From: Nitricoxidireducens sp046726235 | GTDB lineage: Bacteria > Pseudomonadota > Gammaproteobacteria > Burkholderiales > Rhodocyclaceae | Direction: 5' to 3' | NCBI GenBank assembly: GCA_046726235.1 | Contig: JBKPAD010000013.1 | Span: forward strand, 58,182-122,181 | DNA length: 64,000 nucleotides | In this document: piece by piece, positions 1 to 7,354 of the stretch | Layout of the letters: each line of letters starts with the position of its first letter | Position numbering within the stretch: position 1 is the stretch's first letter | Program-made: the position numbers and the translations under genes | Notes under the pieces: model-generated | Database searches by the model: none | What the model saw: only the letters and a program-made list of their open reading frames with translations | Told to the model about the DNA's origin: nothing

Positions 1-1021
1 CGAGAACATCACGCACTCGATCTGCACGCTCGAGTTCGAGGACCAGCGCCCGTTCTACGACTGGCTGCTCGAGCGCCTCGCCGACGCCGGCCTGCTGGCG
101 CGCCCGCTGCCGCAGCAGATCGAGTTCGCGCGCTTGAATCTCACCTACGTCGTGCTCTCCAAGCGCAAGCTGATCCAGCTCGTCGACGAGAAGCACGTCG
201 ACGGCTGGGACGACCCGCGCCTGCCGACGCTCGTCGGCGCGCGCCGCCGCGGCTTCACGCCGGAAGGCTTCCGCCGCTTCGCCGAGATGATCGGCGTCAC
301 CAAGTCGGACTCGCTGATCGACATGAGCGTGTTCGAGGAATGCCAGCGCGCCGACCTCAACGAGACCGCGCCGCGCCGCATCGCCGTGCTCGACCCGCTG
401 AAGTTGGTCATCGACAACTATCCGGTTGACGGCGAGGAAAGCTGCGAAGCGCCGAACCATCCGCAGAAGCCCGACTGGGGCAAGCGCCCCGTGCCGTTCT
501 CGCGCGAGCTCTGGATCGAGCGCGAGGACTTCGCCGAGGTGCCGCCGAAGGGCTACTTCCGCCTCTTCCCCGGCAACAAGGTGCGCCTGCGCTATGGCTT
601 CGTCGTCGAATGCACGGGCTGCGACAAGGACGCCGACGGCAACGTCGTCGCCGTCCACTGCAACTACTTCGCCGATTCAAAATCGGGCACGCCCGGCGCC
701 GACAACTACAAGGTCAAGGGCAACATCCACTGGATCTCGGCACGCCACGCCTATGAAAGCGACGTGCGCCTCTACGATCGCCTGTTCGCCGTGTCAGACC
801 CGGGCGCCGGCGGCCGCGATTTCATCGCCGACATCAACCCGAGCTCGAAGCAGGTCATCGCCGCGCGGCTGGAGCCGGCACTGAGGGATGCGAAACCCGA
901 AGAACGCTTCCAGTTCGAGCGCCACGGCTATTTCGTCGCCGACCGCATCGACTCGAAGCCCGGCGCACCGGTATTCAACCGTGCCGTGACGCTCAAGGAT
1001 TCGTGGGCGGCAGGCAAATGA
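1..1021 (+). CDS. glnS: glutaminyl-tRNA synthetase, 3' part (5' end outside window)
   Basis: Charges tRNA-Gln with glutamine in the cytoplasm. The reading frame is open from base 2, so the gene is cut by the left edge and 339 residues are visible. The first residues (ENITHSICTLEFEDQRPFYD) match the class I GlnRS core just before the signature loop, and VLSKRKL near residue 53 is the KMSKS-type ATP-binding loop in its GlnRS form. The following GWDDPRLPTLVGARRRG is the conserved GlnRS stretch, and the last ~220 residues form the two beta-barrel anticodon-binding domains. The HIGH motif lies off the left edge. The gene ends just before a strong hairpin terminator. The family assignment is secure; only the N-terminus is missing. 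Confidence 0.96.
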   Translation, partial: ENITHSICTLEFEDQRPFYDWLLERLADAGLLARPLPQQIEFARLNLTYVVLSKRKLIQLVDEKHVDGWDDPRLPTLVGARRRGFTPEGFRRFAEMIGVTKSDSLIDMSVFEECQRADLNETAPRRIAVLDPLKLVIDNYPVDGEESCEAPNHPQKPDWGKRPVPFSRELWIEREDFAEVPPKGYFRLFPGNKVRLRYGFVVECTGCDKDADGNVVAVHCNYFADSKSGTPGADNYKVKGNIHWISARHAYESDVRLYDRLFAVSDPGAGGRDFIADINPSSKQVIAARLEPALRDAKPEERFQFERHGYFVADRIDSKPGAPVFNRAVTLKDSWAAGK

Positions 1022-1050
1022 CAAAGGGCCGCTAATGCGGCCCTTGTTCC
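1021..1050 (+). terminator. Rho-independent terminator of glnS
   Basis: A perfect 9-bp stem AAGGGCCGC / GCGGCCCTT with a TAAT loop lies at 1024-1045, starting at the glnS stop codon and followed by the T-rich run GTTCCTT. The U-tract is interrupted, but the stem is strong and well placed. Confidence 0.8.
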
Positions 1051-1236
1051 TTCTCTCCTCGCCGAGGAGTCATGGGAGCGTCACTCCCGCGGTGGTGCTC
1101 AACAAGTCTTCAGGTTCCGTTCCGTCCTTGCCGTCCTTTCTTCGCTGAAGAATCCGACGAACCGCCTCACCAATCGCAGCAACGGTTCCAGCGTAGGCGC
1201 TTGCGCCGTCGTCTGCAAGCGGAGCGTCACTCTTTT

Positions 1237-1250
1237 TTGATCTGGATCAG
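1237..1250 (+). promoter_or_regulatory. candidate FNR/ANR-type box
   Basis: The sequence TTGAT-CTGG-ATCAG matches the FNR consensus TTGATnnnnATCAA at nine of ten fixed positions. It lies 70-83 bases upstream of the start codon at 1320, within the 270-base gap after glnS that otherwise holds no convincing gene. Weak -10-like sequences follow (CATGGT at 1283, CATAAG at 1301), so the start point is not fixed. This is a single-site match and was not tested. Confidence 0.45.
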
Positions 1251-1319
1251 AAATCTGCGACCCTCCTGCCGCTGCTGGCACGCATGGTAAGCTCTTGCCA
1301 CATAAGACAGGAGAGAGAC

Positions 1320-1523
1320 ATGGCCGGCGGTTGGGGATGCCCCCATGAAGCCAACGACGCGTGCACGAAGGTGAACGGCCTGACGTGCGATCCGGGCATG
1401 AAGGGCTGCGTGCTCTACGGGCGCTACGTCTTCGCCAACGAGGACAAGAACCAGCGCCTGCGTGAAAAGAAGGCGCGCGAGGAGCAGGCGCAGGCCGCGC
1501 ACAATCCCGGCGACCATCCCTGA
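1320..1523 (+). CDS. small Cys-rich protein of unknown function
   Basis: This 67-residue protein was not recognised as a named family. The N-terminal half has four cysteines spaced C-x7-C-x8-C-x6-C, enough for a metal or Fe-S site or two disulfides. The C-terminal half is a charged helix rich in Lys, Arg, Glu, Ala and Gln. There is no signal peptide, so the protein should be cytoplasmic. The ATG at 1320 is chosen because AGGAGAGAG lies just upstream; longer in-frame starts lack a ribosome site. The KTSC gene starts 10 bases after its stop, so the two may be co-transcribed. The upstream FNR-like box suggests low-oxygen expression, which is inference. Confidence 0.7.
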   Translation: MAGGWGCPHEANDACTKVNGLTCDPGMKGCVLYGRYVFANEDKNQRLREKKAREEQAQAAHNPGDHP

Positions 1524-1533
1524 GCGCTTCGCC

Positions 1534-1803
1534 ATGGAGATGAAGAAGATCAACTCCGGCAAGCTGCGCGCGATCGGCTATGACGCCCGCGCACGCCGGC
1601 TGCGCGTGCAGCTCGACGACGGCACGACGCTCGAATACAGCGCCGTCGGCGACGAGATCTGGCGCCGGCTCAGCGGCTCAGGTGCCGCCTGGAGCTATTA
1701 CCGCGACAACATCGAGGAAGAATTCACCGCACGGCGCGTCTCCGGCGACGGCGACGCGGCGGAGACGAAGAACCCGTTGGACGACCTGTTCCGAAAGCCA
1801 TGA
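1534..1803 (+). CDS. KTSC-domain protein
   Basis: This 89-residue protein has a KTSC domain across about residues 4-65: KINSGKLRAIGYD, a strand ending in LRVQLDDGTTLEYSAV, then WRRLSGSGAAWSYYRDNI. The family is named after a lysyl-tRNA-synthetase C-terminal-like fold and occurs as small stand-alone proteins; nucleic-acid binding has been suggested but no role is established. The last ~20 residues are an acidic, Asn-Pro-containing tail. The start ATG at 1534 begins exactly where the domain homology begins. The stop overlaps the ppk2 start by four bases (ATGA), so translation of the two is probably coupled. Confidence 0.8.
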   Translation: MEMKKINSGKLRAIGYDARARRLRVQLDDGTTLEYSAVGDEIWRRLSGSGAAWSYYRDNIEEEFTARRVSGDGDAAETKNPLDDLFRKP

Positions 1804-2909
1804 ATCCGAGACGCCCCACGCCCCCGCGCTCCCCCGGCACCACCACTCCCAGCCCCCGCCGCACGCCGCGCGCGCGCCTCGCCGCCTCGGGCGACATCGG
1901 CCCGCTCGCCGCCCCCGGCATCGAAGCGCATGTCGTCAAGGAAGCCAGCGAGGCCGCGCAGGAAGTCCGCCTGTCGGCGCTGCGCGACGTGCTCTCGGGC
2001 GTTCCGGGCGAGGAAGCGGCCGGCCTGCTGAAGGCGCTGCTCAAGCAGCAGCGCGCCGCCGTCGATCCGACCGCCCCGCACCCGGACGAGGCTCTCGCGC
2101 CCGGCTGGCGCGAAGGCGGCTACCCGTACCAGAACCTGATGACGCGCCGCACCTACGAGCGCGAGAAGTACCGCCTCCAGGTCGAACTGCTGAAGCTGCA
2201 GGCTTGGGTCAAGGAAACCGGCCAGCGCGTGGTGATCCTGTTCGAGGGGCGCGACGCCGCCGGCAAGGGCGGCACCATCAAGCGCTTCATGGAACACCTG
2301 AATCCGCGCGGTGCGCGCGTCGTCGCGCTCGAGAAGCCGAGCGAAATCGAACGCGGCCAGTGGTACTTCCAGCGCTATGTCCAGCACCTGCCGACCGCCG
2401 GCGAGATCGTGCTGTTCGACCGCTCCTGGTACAACCGTGCCGGCGTCGAGCGCGTGATGGGCTTCTGCAGCGATTCCGAGTACGAGGAATTCATGCGCCA
2501 GGCGCCGGAATTCGAACGCATGATGGTGCGCCAGGGCATCCACCTGATCAAGTTCTGGTTCTCGGTTTCCCGTTCCGAACAGCGCCGTCGCTTCAAGGAG
2601 CGCAAGGTGCATCCGCTCAAGCAGTGGAAGCTCTCGCCGATCGACCTCGCCTCGCTCGACAAGTGGGACGACTACACGAAGGCGAAGGAGGCGATGTTCT
2701 TCTACACCGACACCGCCGACGCGCCATGGACCGTCATCAAGTCCGACTGCAAGAAGCGCGCGCGCCTCAATGCCATGCGCTACATCCTGCATCGCCTGCC
2801 TTACACGAACAAGGACACGGCGCGCATCGGCGCGCTCGACTCGCTGATCGTCGGCCGCGCGAACGTCGTCTACGAACGCGGCGAGAAGCAGGGCGTGCCG
2901 ATACTCTAA
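1800..2909 (+). CDS. ppk2: polyphosphate kinase 2, class I type
   Basis: Transfers phosphate between inorganic polyphosphate and nucleoside diphosphates, usually running towards ATP or GTP from polyP and ADP or GDP. The protein is 369 residues. After a Pro/Arg-rich N-terminal extension of ~90 residues comes the PPK2 domain: FEGRDAAGKGGTIKRF is the Walker A loop, FDRSWYNRAGVERVMGFC holds the Walker B Asp with the DRSWYNR signature, and the lid module follows near RRRFKERKVHPLKQWK. A single PPK2 domain fits a one-domain enzyme. The start overlaps the KTSC gene by four bases. Substrate preference (ADP or GDP) cannot be read from the sequence. Confidence 0.93.
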   Translation: MNPRRPTPPRSPGTTTPSPRRTPRARLAASGDIGPLAAPGIEAHVVKEASEAAQEVRLSALRDVLSGVPGEEAAGLLKALLKQQRAAVDPTAPHPDEALAPGWREGGYPYQNLMTRRTYEREKYRLQVELLKLQAWVKETGQRVVILFEGRDAAGKGGTIKRFMEHLNPRGARVVALEKPSEIERGQWYFQRYVQHLPTAGEIVLFDRSWYNRAGVERVMGFCSDSEYEEFMRQAPEFERMMVRQGIHLIKFWFSVSRSEQRRRFKERKVHPLKQWKLSPIDLASLDKWDDYTKAKEAMFFYTDTADAPWTVIKSDCKKRARLNAMRYILHRLPYTNKDTARIGALDSLIVGRANVVYERGEKQGVPIL

Positions 2910-2919
2910 GGATCCGACC

Positions 2920-4023
2920 ATGGCCGACATCTCCGCCCTGACCAACCCGCGCATCCAGGATCGCGACGGGCTGACCGAGTTCATCGAAGACCTCGGCGAC
3001 CTGGTGCCGGCGATCGAGCGCGACATCGCGCGCCTCAAGAAGACGCCGGGCGACAACGCGCTGATCGCCAACCTGTTCCGCGCGCTGCACAACATCAAGG
3101 GCGACGCCTCGATCTGCAAGGTCGATGTCGGCGTGCTGGTCGCCCACCCGATCGAAACGCTGCTGGCGCGCCTGCGCAGCGGCGAGGTCGTCTTCTCGGA
3201 CCTGCTCGCCGAAGTGACGCTGCTGGCGATGGACCGGCTCGAACTCGCGGTCGAGGCGCTCTCGGCCGGCAAGTCGTTCGCCAACCTGAAACTGATCGAA
3301 CTCGTCGGCGGCCTCGAGGGCATGGCGACGGCGCCGGGCAGCGCGCTCGACGAACTCGCCGTCGGCCTGATCGAGACCGTCACCGGCTTCCGTCCGGTGC
3401 GCGCGACCTCGCAGGTGCGCCCGGTCCAGGGATCGGCGACGCGCGGCGGCGAGAGCGCCGCCAACGACCTGAAGTTCTTCCGCTCGCTGGCGCTGCAGTT
3501 CGAGGCGCGCTCGCCGCTCTTCAAGGGCCGCAGCGGACGCCTGCTGCGCCTCGCGCTCGACACCAACGCCGCCGCGGGCAAGGCCGTCGATCCGGTGCAA
3601 CTCGAAGCCGCCGTCTACATGCACGACGTCGGCATGATGTTCCTGCCCGAGTCGGTGTGGCTCAAGGTCGGCCAGCTCAGTGTCGACGAGAAGGAAGCGC
3701 TGCGCAGCCATCCGGCTTATGCCGCAGGCCTGCTGGAACGCATGGAGGGCTGGCACGAGGCGGCGCAGATGGTCGCCCAGCACCACGAGATGGCCGACGG
3801 CGCAGGCTATCCGCAGCGCCTGAAGAGCGAAGGCATCTGCACCGGCGCCAAGATCCTCGCCATCGTCGACGCCTTCGAAGCGGTCACGCTCAAGCACAGC
3901 CATCGCGGCCAGAGCCGCTCGCTGCTGCGCGCGATCGCCGAGATCAACGCCTGCGACAACCAGTTCGCGCCCGAGTGGATCAGCCACTTCAACGGCGTCG
4001 TGCGGCGCATGGTCGAAAGCTGA
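2920..4023 (+). CDS. Hpt-HD-GYP fusion signalling protein
   Basis: This 367-residue protein has two signalling modules. Residues ~15-110 form an Hpt four-helix domain with the phosphoacceptor motif ALHNIKGDAS (H-x-x-K-G). Residues ~180-367 form an HD-GYP-type domain, with the HD pair in YMHDVGMMFLP, a later SHP histidine, the pair in QHHEM and the GYP motif in ADGAGYPQ. HD-GYP domains hydrolyse cyclic di-GMP to pGpG or GMP through a two- or three-iron site. The usual lysine of HDxGK is methionine here, so activity may be reduced or altered. An Hpt directly fused to HD-GYP suggests that phosphorelay input controls c-di-GMP turnover. It starts 10 bases after ppk2. Confidence 0.85.
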   Translation: MADISALTNPRIQDRDGLTEFIEDLGDLVPAIERDIARLKKTPGDNALIANLFRALHNIKGDASICKVDVGVLVAHPIETLLARLRSGEVVFSDLLAEVTLLAMDRLELAVEALSAGKSFANLKLIELVGGLEGMATAPGSALDELAVGLIETVTGFRPVRATSQVRPVQGSATRGGESAANDLKFFRSLALQFEARSPLFKGRSGRLLRLALDTNAAAGKAVDPVQLEAAVYMHDVGMMFLPESVWLKVGQLSVDEKEALRSHPAYAAGLLERMEGWHEAAQMVAQHHEMADGAGYPQRLKSEGICTGAKILAIVDAFEAVTLKHSHRGQSRSLLRAIAEINACDNQFAPEWISHFNGVVRRMVES

Positions 4024-4029
4024 TCCGGC

Positions 4030-4061
4030 GCCGCCGGCGGCCTTGCGGCGGCCCTTATAAT
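4030..4061 (+). promoter_or_regulatory. GC-rich hairpin followed by a perfect -10 (fbp promoter region)
   Basis: The gap between the HD-GYP gene and fbp contains a hairpin with GCCGCC/GGCGGC arms, which may end the upstream transcript. A perfect TATAAT follows at 4056-4061, 34 bases before the fbp start. No good -35 sits 16-18 bases upstream, so the promoter call rests on the -10 alone. Confidence 0.4.
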
Positions 4062-4094
4062 TGGCGACATTGCAACCATCATCGAAGTGAATCC

Positions 4095-5099
4095 ATGCCG
4101 CCGGTTACCCTCTCGCGCTTCCTGATCGAGGAAGAACGCAACAAGAAAGTCATCGGATCCGACCTCCGTTTCCTGGTCGAAGTCGTCTCGCGCGCCTGCA
4201 AGGCCATTTCCATCGCCATCGGCAAGGGCAACCTCGCCGGCGTGCTCGGCCAGGCCGGCACCGACAACGTCCAGGGCGAGGCGCAGAAGAAGCTCGACGT
4301 AATCTCGAACGAGATCCTGCTCGAGGCCAACGAATGGGGCGGCCACCTCGCCGCCATGGCCTCCGAGGAAATGGAAGACCCGCACCTGATCCCGCATCGC
4401 TATCCGAAGGGCGAGTACCTGCTGGTGTTCGATCCGCTCGACGGCTCGTCAAACATCGACGTCAACATCTCGGTCGGCACCATCTTCTCGGTGCTGCGCT
4501 GCCCCGAGGGCGTCTCCGCGCTCGACGGCGAAGTGTTCCTGCAGCCCGGCACGCAGCAGGTCTGCGCCGGCTTCGCCGTGTACGGCCCGACGACGCTGCT
4601 GGTGCTGACGCTCGGCGACGGCGTGCATTGCTTCACGCTCGACCGCGAGTTCGGCCACTTCGTGCTGACGCAGGAGAACATGCGCATTCCCAAGGACACG
4701 TCGGAGTTCGCAATCAACATGTCGAACATGCGTTTCTGGGAAGCCCCGGTCAAGCGCTACGTCGACGAACTGCTCGCCGGCAAGGAAGGCCCGCGCGGCC
4801 GCGACTTCAACATGCGCTGGGTCGCCTCGATGGTCGCCGACGTCTTCCGCGTGCTGACGCGCGGCGGCGTCTTCATGTATCCGCTCGACAGCAAGATGAA
4901 GGACAAGGGCGGCAAGCTGCGCCTGATGTACGAGGCCAACCCGATGGCGATGATCGTCGAGCAGGCCGGCGGCCTGGCGACGACGGGCAAGCAGCGTATC
5001 CTCGACATCCGGCCGACTGCCCTGCATCAGCGCGTGCCGGTGATCCTCGGCTCGAAGAACGAAGTCGAACTCGTCGCGCGCTACCACCAGGAATCCTGA
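4095..5099 (+). CDS. fbp: fructose-1,6-bisphosphatase class I
   Basis: Hydrolyses fructose 1,6-bisphosphate to fructose 6-phosphate, the committed late step of gluconeogenesis and of the Calvin cycle if one is present. At 334 residues it is the normal class I length. The metal-binding signature FDPLDGSSNIDVN is intact near residue 120, preceded by the SEE metal-ligand segment (MASEEMED). The C-terminal substrate-binding part includes GKLRLMYEANPMA. The ATG at 4095 gives the canonical N-terminus (PPVTLSRFLIEEE). With pckG and maeB further along, it gives the cell a full route from C3/C4 acids to sugars. Confidence 0.97.
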   Translation: MPPVTLSRFLIEEERNKKVIGSDLRFLVEVVSRACKAISIAIGKGNLAGVLGQAGTDNVQGEAQKKLDVISNEILLEANEWGGHLAAMASEEMEDPHLIPHRYPKGEYLLVFDPLDGSSNIDVNISVGTIFSVLRCPEGVSALDGEVFLQPGTQQVCAGFAVYGPTTLLVLTLGDGVHCFTLDREFGHFVLTQENMRIPKDTSEFAINMSNMRFWEAPVKRYVDELLAGKEGPRGRDFNMRWVASMVADVFRVLTRGGVFMYPLDSKMKDKGGKLRLMYEANPMAMIVEQAGGLATTGKQRILDIRPTALHQRVPVILGSKNEVELVARYHQES

Positions 5100-5106
5100 C
5101 GCGGCG

Positions 5107-6717
5107 ATGGACCTGCGCAGCTACTCCGGCCTGCTGATCGACGACCTCCCCGAGATGCGTTCGTCGGTGCGCATCCAGCTCACCGATGCCGGCCTGGAGA
5201 AGTGCGACACGGCGCGCAACGTCAAGGAAGCGATCGACAAGCTGTCGGCCAATCGCTACGACCTCATCGTCTGCGACTACAACCTCGGCCAGGGGGCCGA
5301 CGGCCAGCAGTTCCTCGAGCTCGTGCGCCGCAAGCACCTGCTGCCGCTGTCGACGGCCTTCCTCATGATCACCGGCGAGACCGGCTACGAGCAGGTGTCC
5401 ACGGCCGCAGAATTCGCGCCCGACGACTACCTGCTGAAGCCCTTCACCTCGCAGACGCTGCATACCCGGCTCGACCGCATCCTCGAGAAGAAGGAAGCCC
5501 TGCGCCCGATCTACAAGCACATGGGCGAACGCGGCGACCGCAACCTCGCGCTCGCCGCCTGCGAGGAACTGCTGCTCGCCAAGTCGCGCTACACGCTCGA
5601 CATCCTGCGTCTCAAGGGCGAGATGCTGCGCACGCTCGGGCGCAACGCCGAGGCGCTCGCGCTCTACGAAGGCGTGCTGGCGCAGCGCGCGACGCCCTGG
5701 GCGGACGTCGGCCGCGCGCGCGCCATCGCCGCGCTCGGGCGCGAGGACGAGGCCAAGGAGCACCTGCAGCGCGCGCTCGAGGCCTACCCGAACTATCTCG
5801 CCGCCTACGATTCGCTCGCCGGCCTGCTTGAGAAGACCGACAAGCCGGCGGCACAGCAGGTCGTCGAGCAGGCGCTGAAGGTGGCGCCGAGCACGCAGCG
5901 CCAGCGCCGCATCGGCAGCCTGGCGATGGAGAACAAGGACTTCCCGCGCGCCGAGGAAGCCTTCAAGCGCACCGTCGAGAAAGACCGCACCGGGTTCTTC
6001 AAGAGCCACGACGACTACGCCGGGCTGGCCAAGAGTTGCGCCGAGCAGGGCAAGACGATGGAGGCGCTCAACGCCGTCAAGGAGATGGCGGTGCACTTCC
6101 AGCGCACGCCGGAACTCGCCGCGCGCCAGGCCGCCGTCGAGAGCCAGGTGCATGCCAAGTCCGGCAACCAGGAACTCGCCAAGGCGGCGCTCAAGCGCGC
6201 CCTCGACGTCATGAACAAGGGCGACCTGTCGCCGGACGCCGCGCTCGAGGTGGCCCAGGCCTGCTTCGCCGGCGGCAAGGAGGATGACGCCAAGGCGATC
6301 ATCCGCTCGGTCGCCGAAGACAACCACGAGAACGACCAGGTGTTCGCGCGCGCGCAGGCCGTGTTCGCGACCGCCGGCCTCGGCGACGAGGGCACGGTGT
6401 TCCTCGAGGCGACCCGCAAGCGCATGATCGCCCTCAACAACGATGCCGTCGCGCTGGCCAAGGCCGGCCAGCTCGACGAGGCGATCGCGATGCTGCAGGA
6501 AGCCGCCGACCGCCTGCACAACAACGCCCAGGTCTCGATCAACGCCGCGCTGGCGCTGCTGATGCGCATCCAGAAGCAGGGCCTGGACGCCGAGCGGCTG
6601 GCGCAGGCACGGCGCTACCTCGAACAGGCGCGCCACGCCAATCCCGAGCATCCGCGGCTCGCCGACGTGGAAACCTTCTACGCGCGCCTGGCGCCGGCGG
6701 AAAGCAAGGGGAACTGA
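5107..6717 (+). CDS. response regulator with TPR output domain
   Basis: This 536-residue protein has a REC domain at residues ~5-125 with acidic residues D12/D13, phosphoacceptor D57 (in VCDYNLG), T89 and K111 (LLKPF). The rest is an all-helical array of TPR-like repeats (~150-530) rich in Ala, Leu and Glu, a protein-interaction scaffold instead of a DNA-binding output. It therefore probably acts by binding a partner when phosphorylated. It starts 7 bases after fbp, and the downstream histidine kinase follows after one base, so the kinase is its likely partner. No effector is known to me for this architecture. Confidence 0.87.
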   Translation: MDLRSYSGLLIDDLPEMRSSVRIQLTDAGLEKCDTARNVKEAIDKLSANRYDLIVCDYNLGQGADGQQFLELVRRKHLLPLSTAFLMITGETGYEQVSTAAEFAPDDYLLKPFTSQTLHTRLDRILEKKEALRPIYKHMGERGDRNLALAACEELLLAKSRYTLDILRLKGEMLRTLGRNAEALALYEGVLAQRATPWADVGRARAIAALGREDEAKEHLQRALEAYPNYLAAYDSLAGLLEKTDKPAAQQVVEQALKVAPSTQRQRRIGSLAMENKDFPRAEEAFKRTVEKDRTGFFKSHDDYAGLAKSCAEQGKTMEALNAVKEMAVHFQRTPELAARQAAVESQVHAKSGNQELAKAALKRALDVMNKGDLSPDAALEVAQACFAGGKEDDAKAIIRSVAEDNHENDQVFARAQAVFATAGLGDEGTVFLEATRKRMIALNNDAVALAKAGQLDEAIAMLQEAADRLHNNAQVSINAALALLMRIQKQGLDAERLAQARRYLEQARHANPEHPRLADVETFYARLAPAESKGN

Positions 6718-6718
6718 C

Positions 6719-7354
6719 ATGGATTCGTACGTCGCCGCGGCGATCCACGACGCCAAGAACGCGCTCAACGTCCTCAACACCTGGCTCGGCGAAGCGAAGC
6801 GCGACTGCCCGTCTTCGCCGGCCCTCGCCCGGGCGCAGGAAGTGGCCGGGCGGGTCTCGGCGCAGCTCGTCGAACTGCTCACGCTGTACCGCGCCGAGCA
6901 GGGCACGTTGCGGCTGGCGATCGAGGACCACTACGTCGAGGATCTGCTCGCCGACGTCATGGCGGAACTGTCGCCGACTCCGGGCGCGGTTGCCGTCGAC
7001 ACCGACTTCTCGGCGGCGGCAGGGATCGGTGCCTGGGCGTTCGATGCCTACCAGGTGAAGTTCGTGCTGCTCGACGCCCTGCGCAACGCGCTGCGCTTCG
7101 CGGCCGCCCGCGTGCGCTTCGCCGTCGCCGCCGAACCGGGTGGCGGCGTGCGCTTCACGGTCGCCGACGACGGCCCGGGCTTCCCGGCCGAAGTGCTGTC
7201 CGGCGCGGCGCATGCGATGAACGACCATTCGAGCGGTCTCGGGCTTTCCTTCGCGCGGCTGATCGCCGCGCGCCACACGACGCCGGCCGGTGCTCATGGC
7301 CGCGTCGAACTCAAGAACGACGGCGGCGCGAGCTTCTCGCTAGTCCTGCCCTGA
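6719..7354 (+). CDS. small sensorless histidine kinase
   Basis: This 211-residue protein consists of a kinase core only. A dimerisation helix starts with AAIHDAKNALNVL, whose His sits in an H-D-x-K-N phosphoacceptor box. The ATP-binding domain then shows the N box (DALRNALRFA), the G1 box (ADDGPGFP) and the G2 region (SGLGLSFARL). There is no membrane segment and no PAS or GAF input, so the signal must come through a partner protein, plausibly the TPR array of the REC protein encoded one base upstream. The 3' end overlaps that of the convergent fapA-like gene by 15 bases. Confidence 0.85.
   Translation: MDSYVAAAIHDAKNALNVLNTWLGEAKRDCPSSPALARAQEVAGRVSAQLVELLTLYRAEQGTLRLAIEDHYVEDLLADVMAELSPTPGAVAVDTDFSAAAGIGAWAFDAYQVKFVLLDALRNALRFAAARVRFAVAAEPGGGVRFTVADDGPGFPAEVLSGAAHAMNDHSSGLGLSFARLIAARHTTPAGAHGRVELKNDGGASFSLVLP

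Noticed and set aside
1072..1290. 72-codon plus-strand ORF upstream of the Cys-rich protein
   Set aside because: It has no ribosome site and a non-coding composition, and it runs across the FNR-like box.
1698..3581. Open frame of 627 codons on the minus strand
   Set aside because: It is antisense to ppk2 and the Hpt-HD-GYP gene, both of which have clear motifs on the plus strand.
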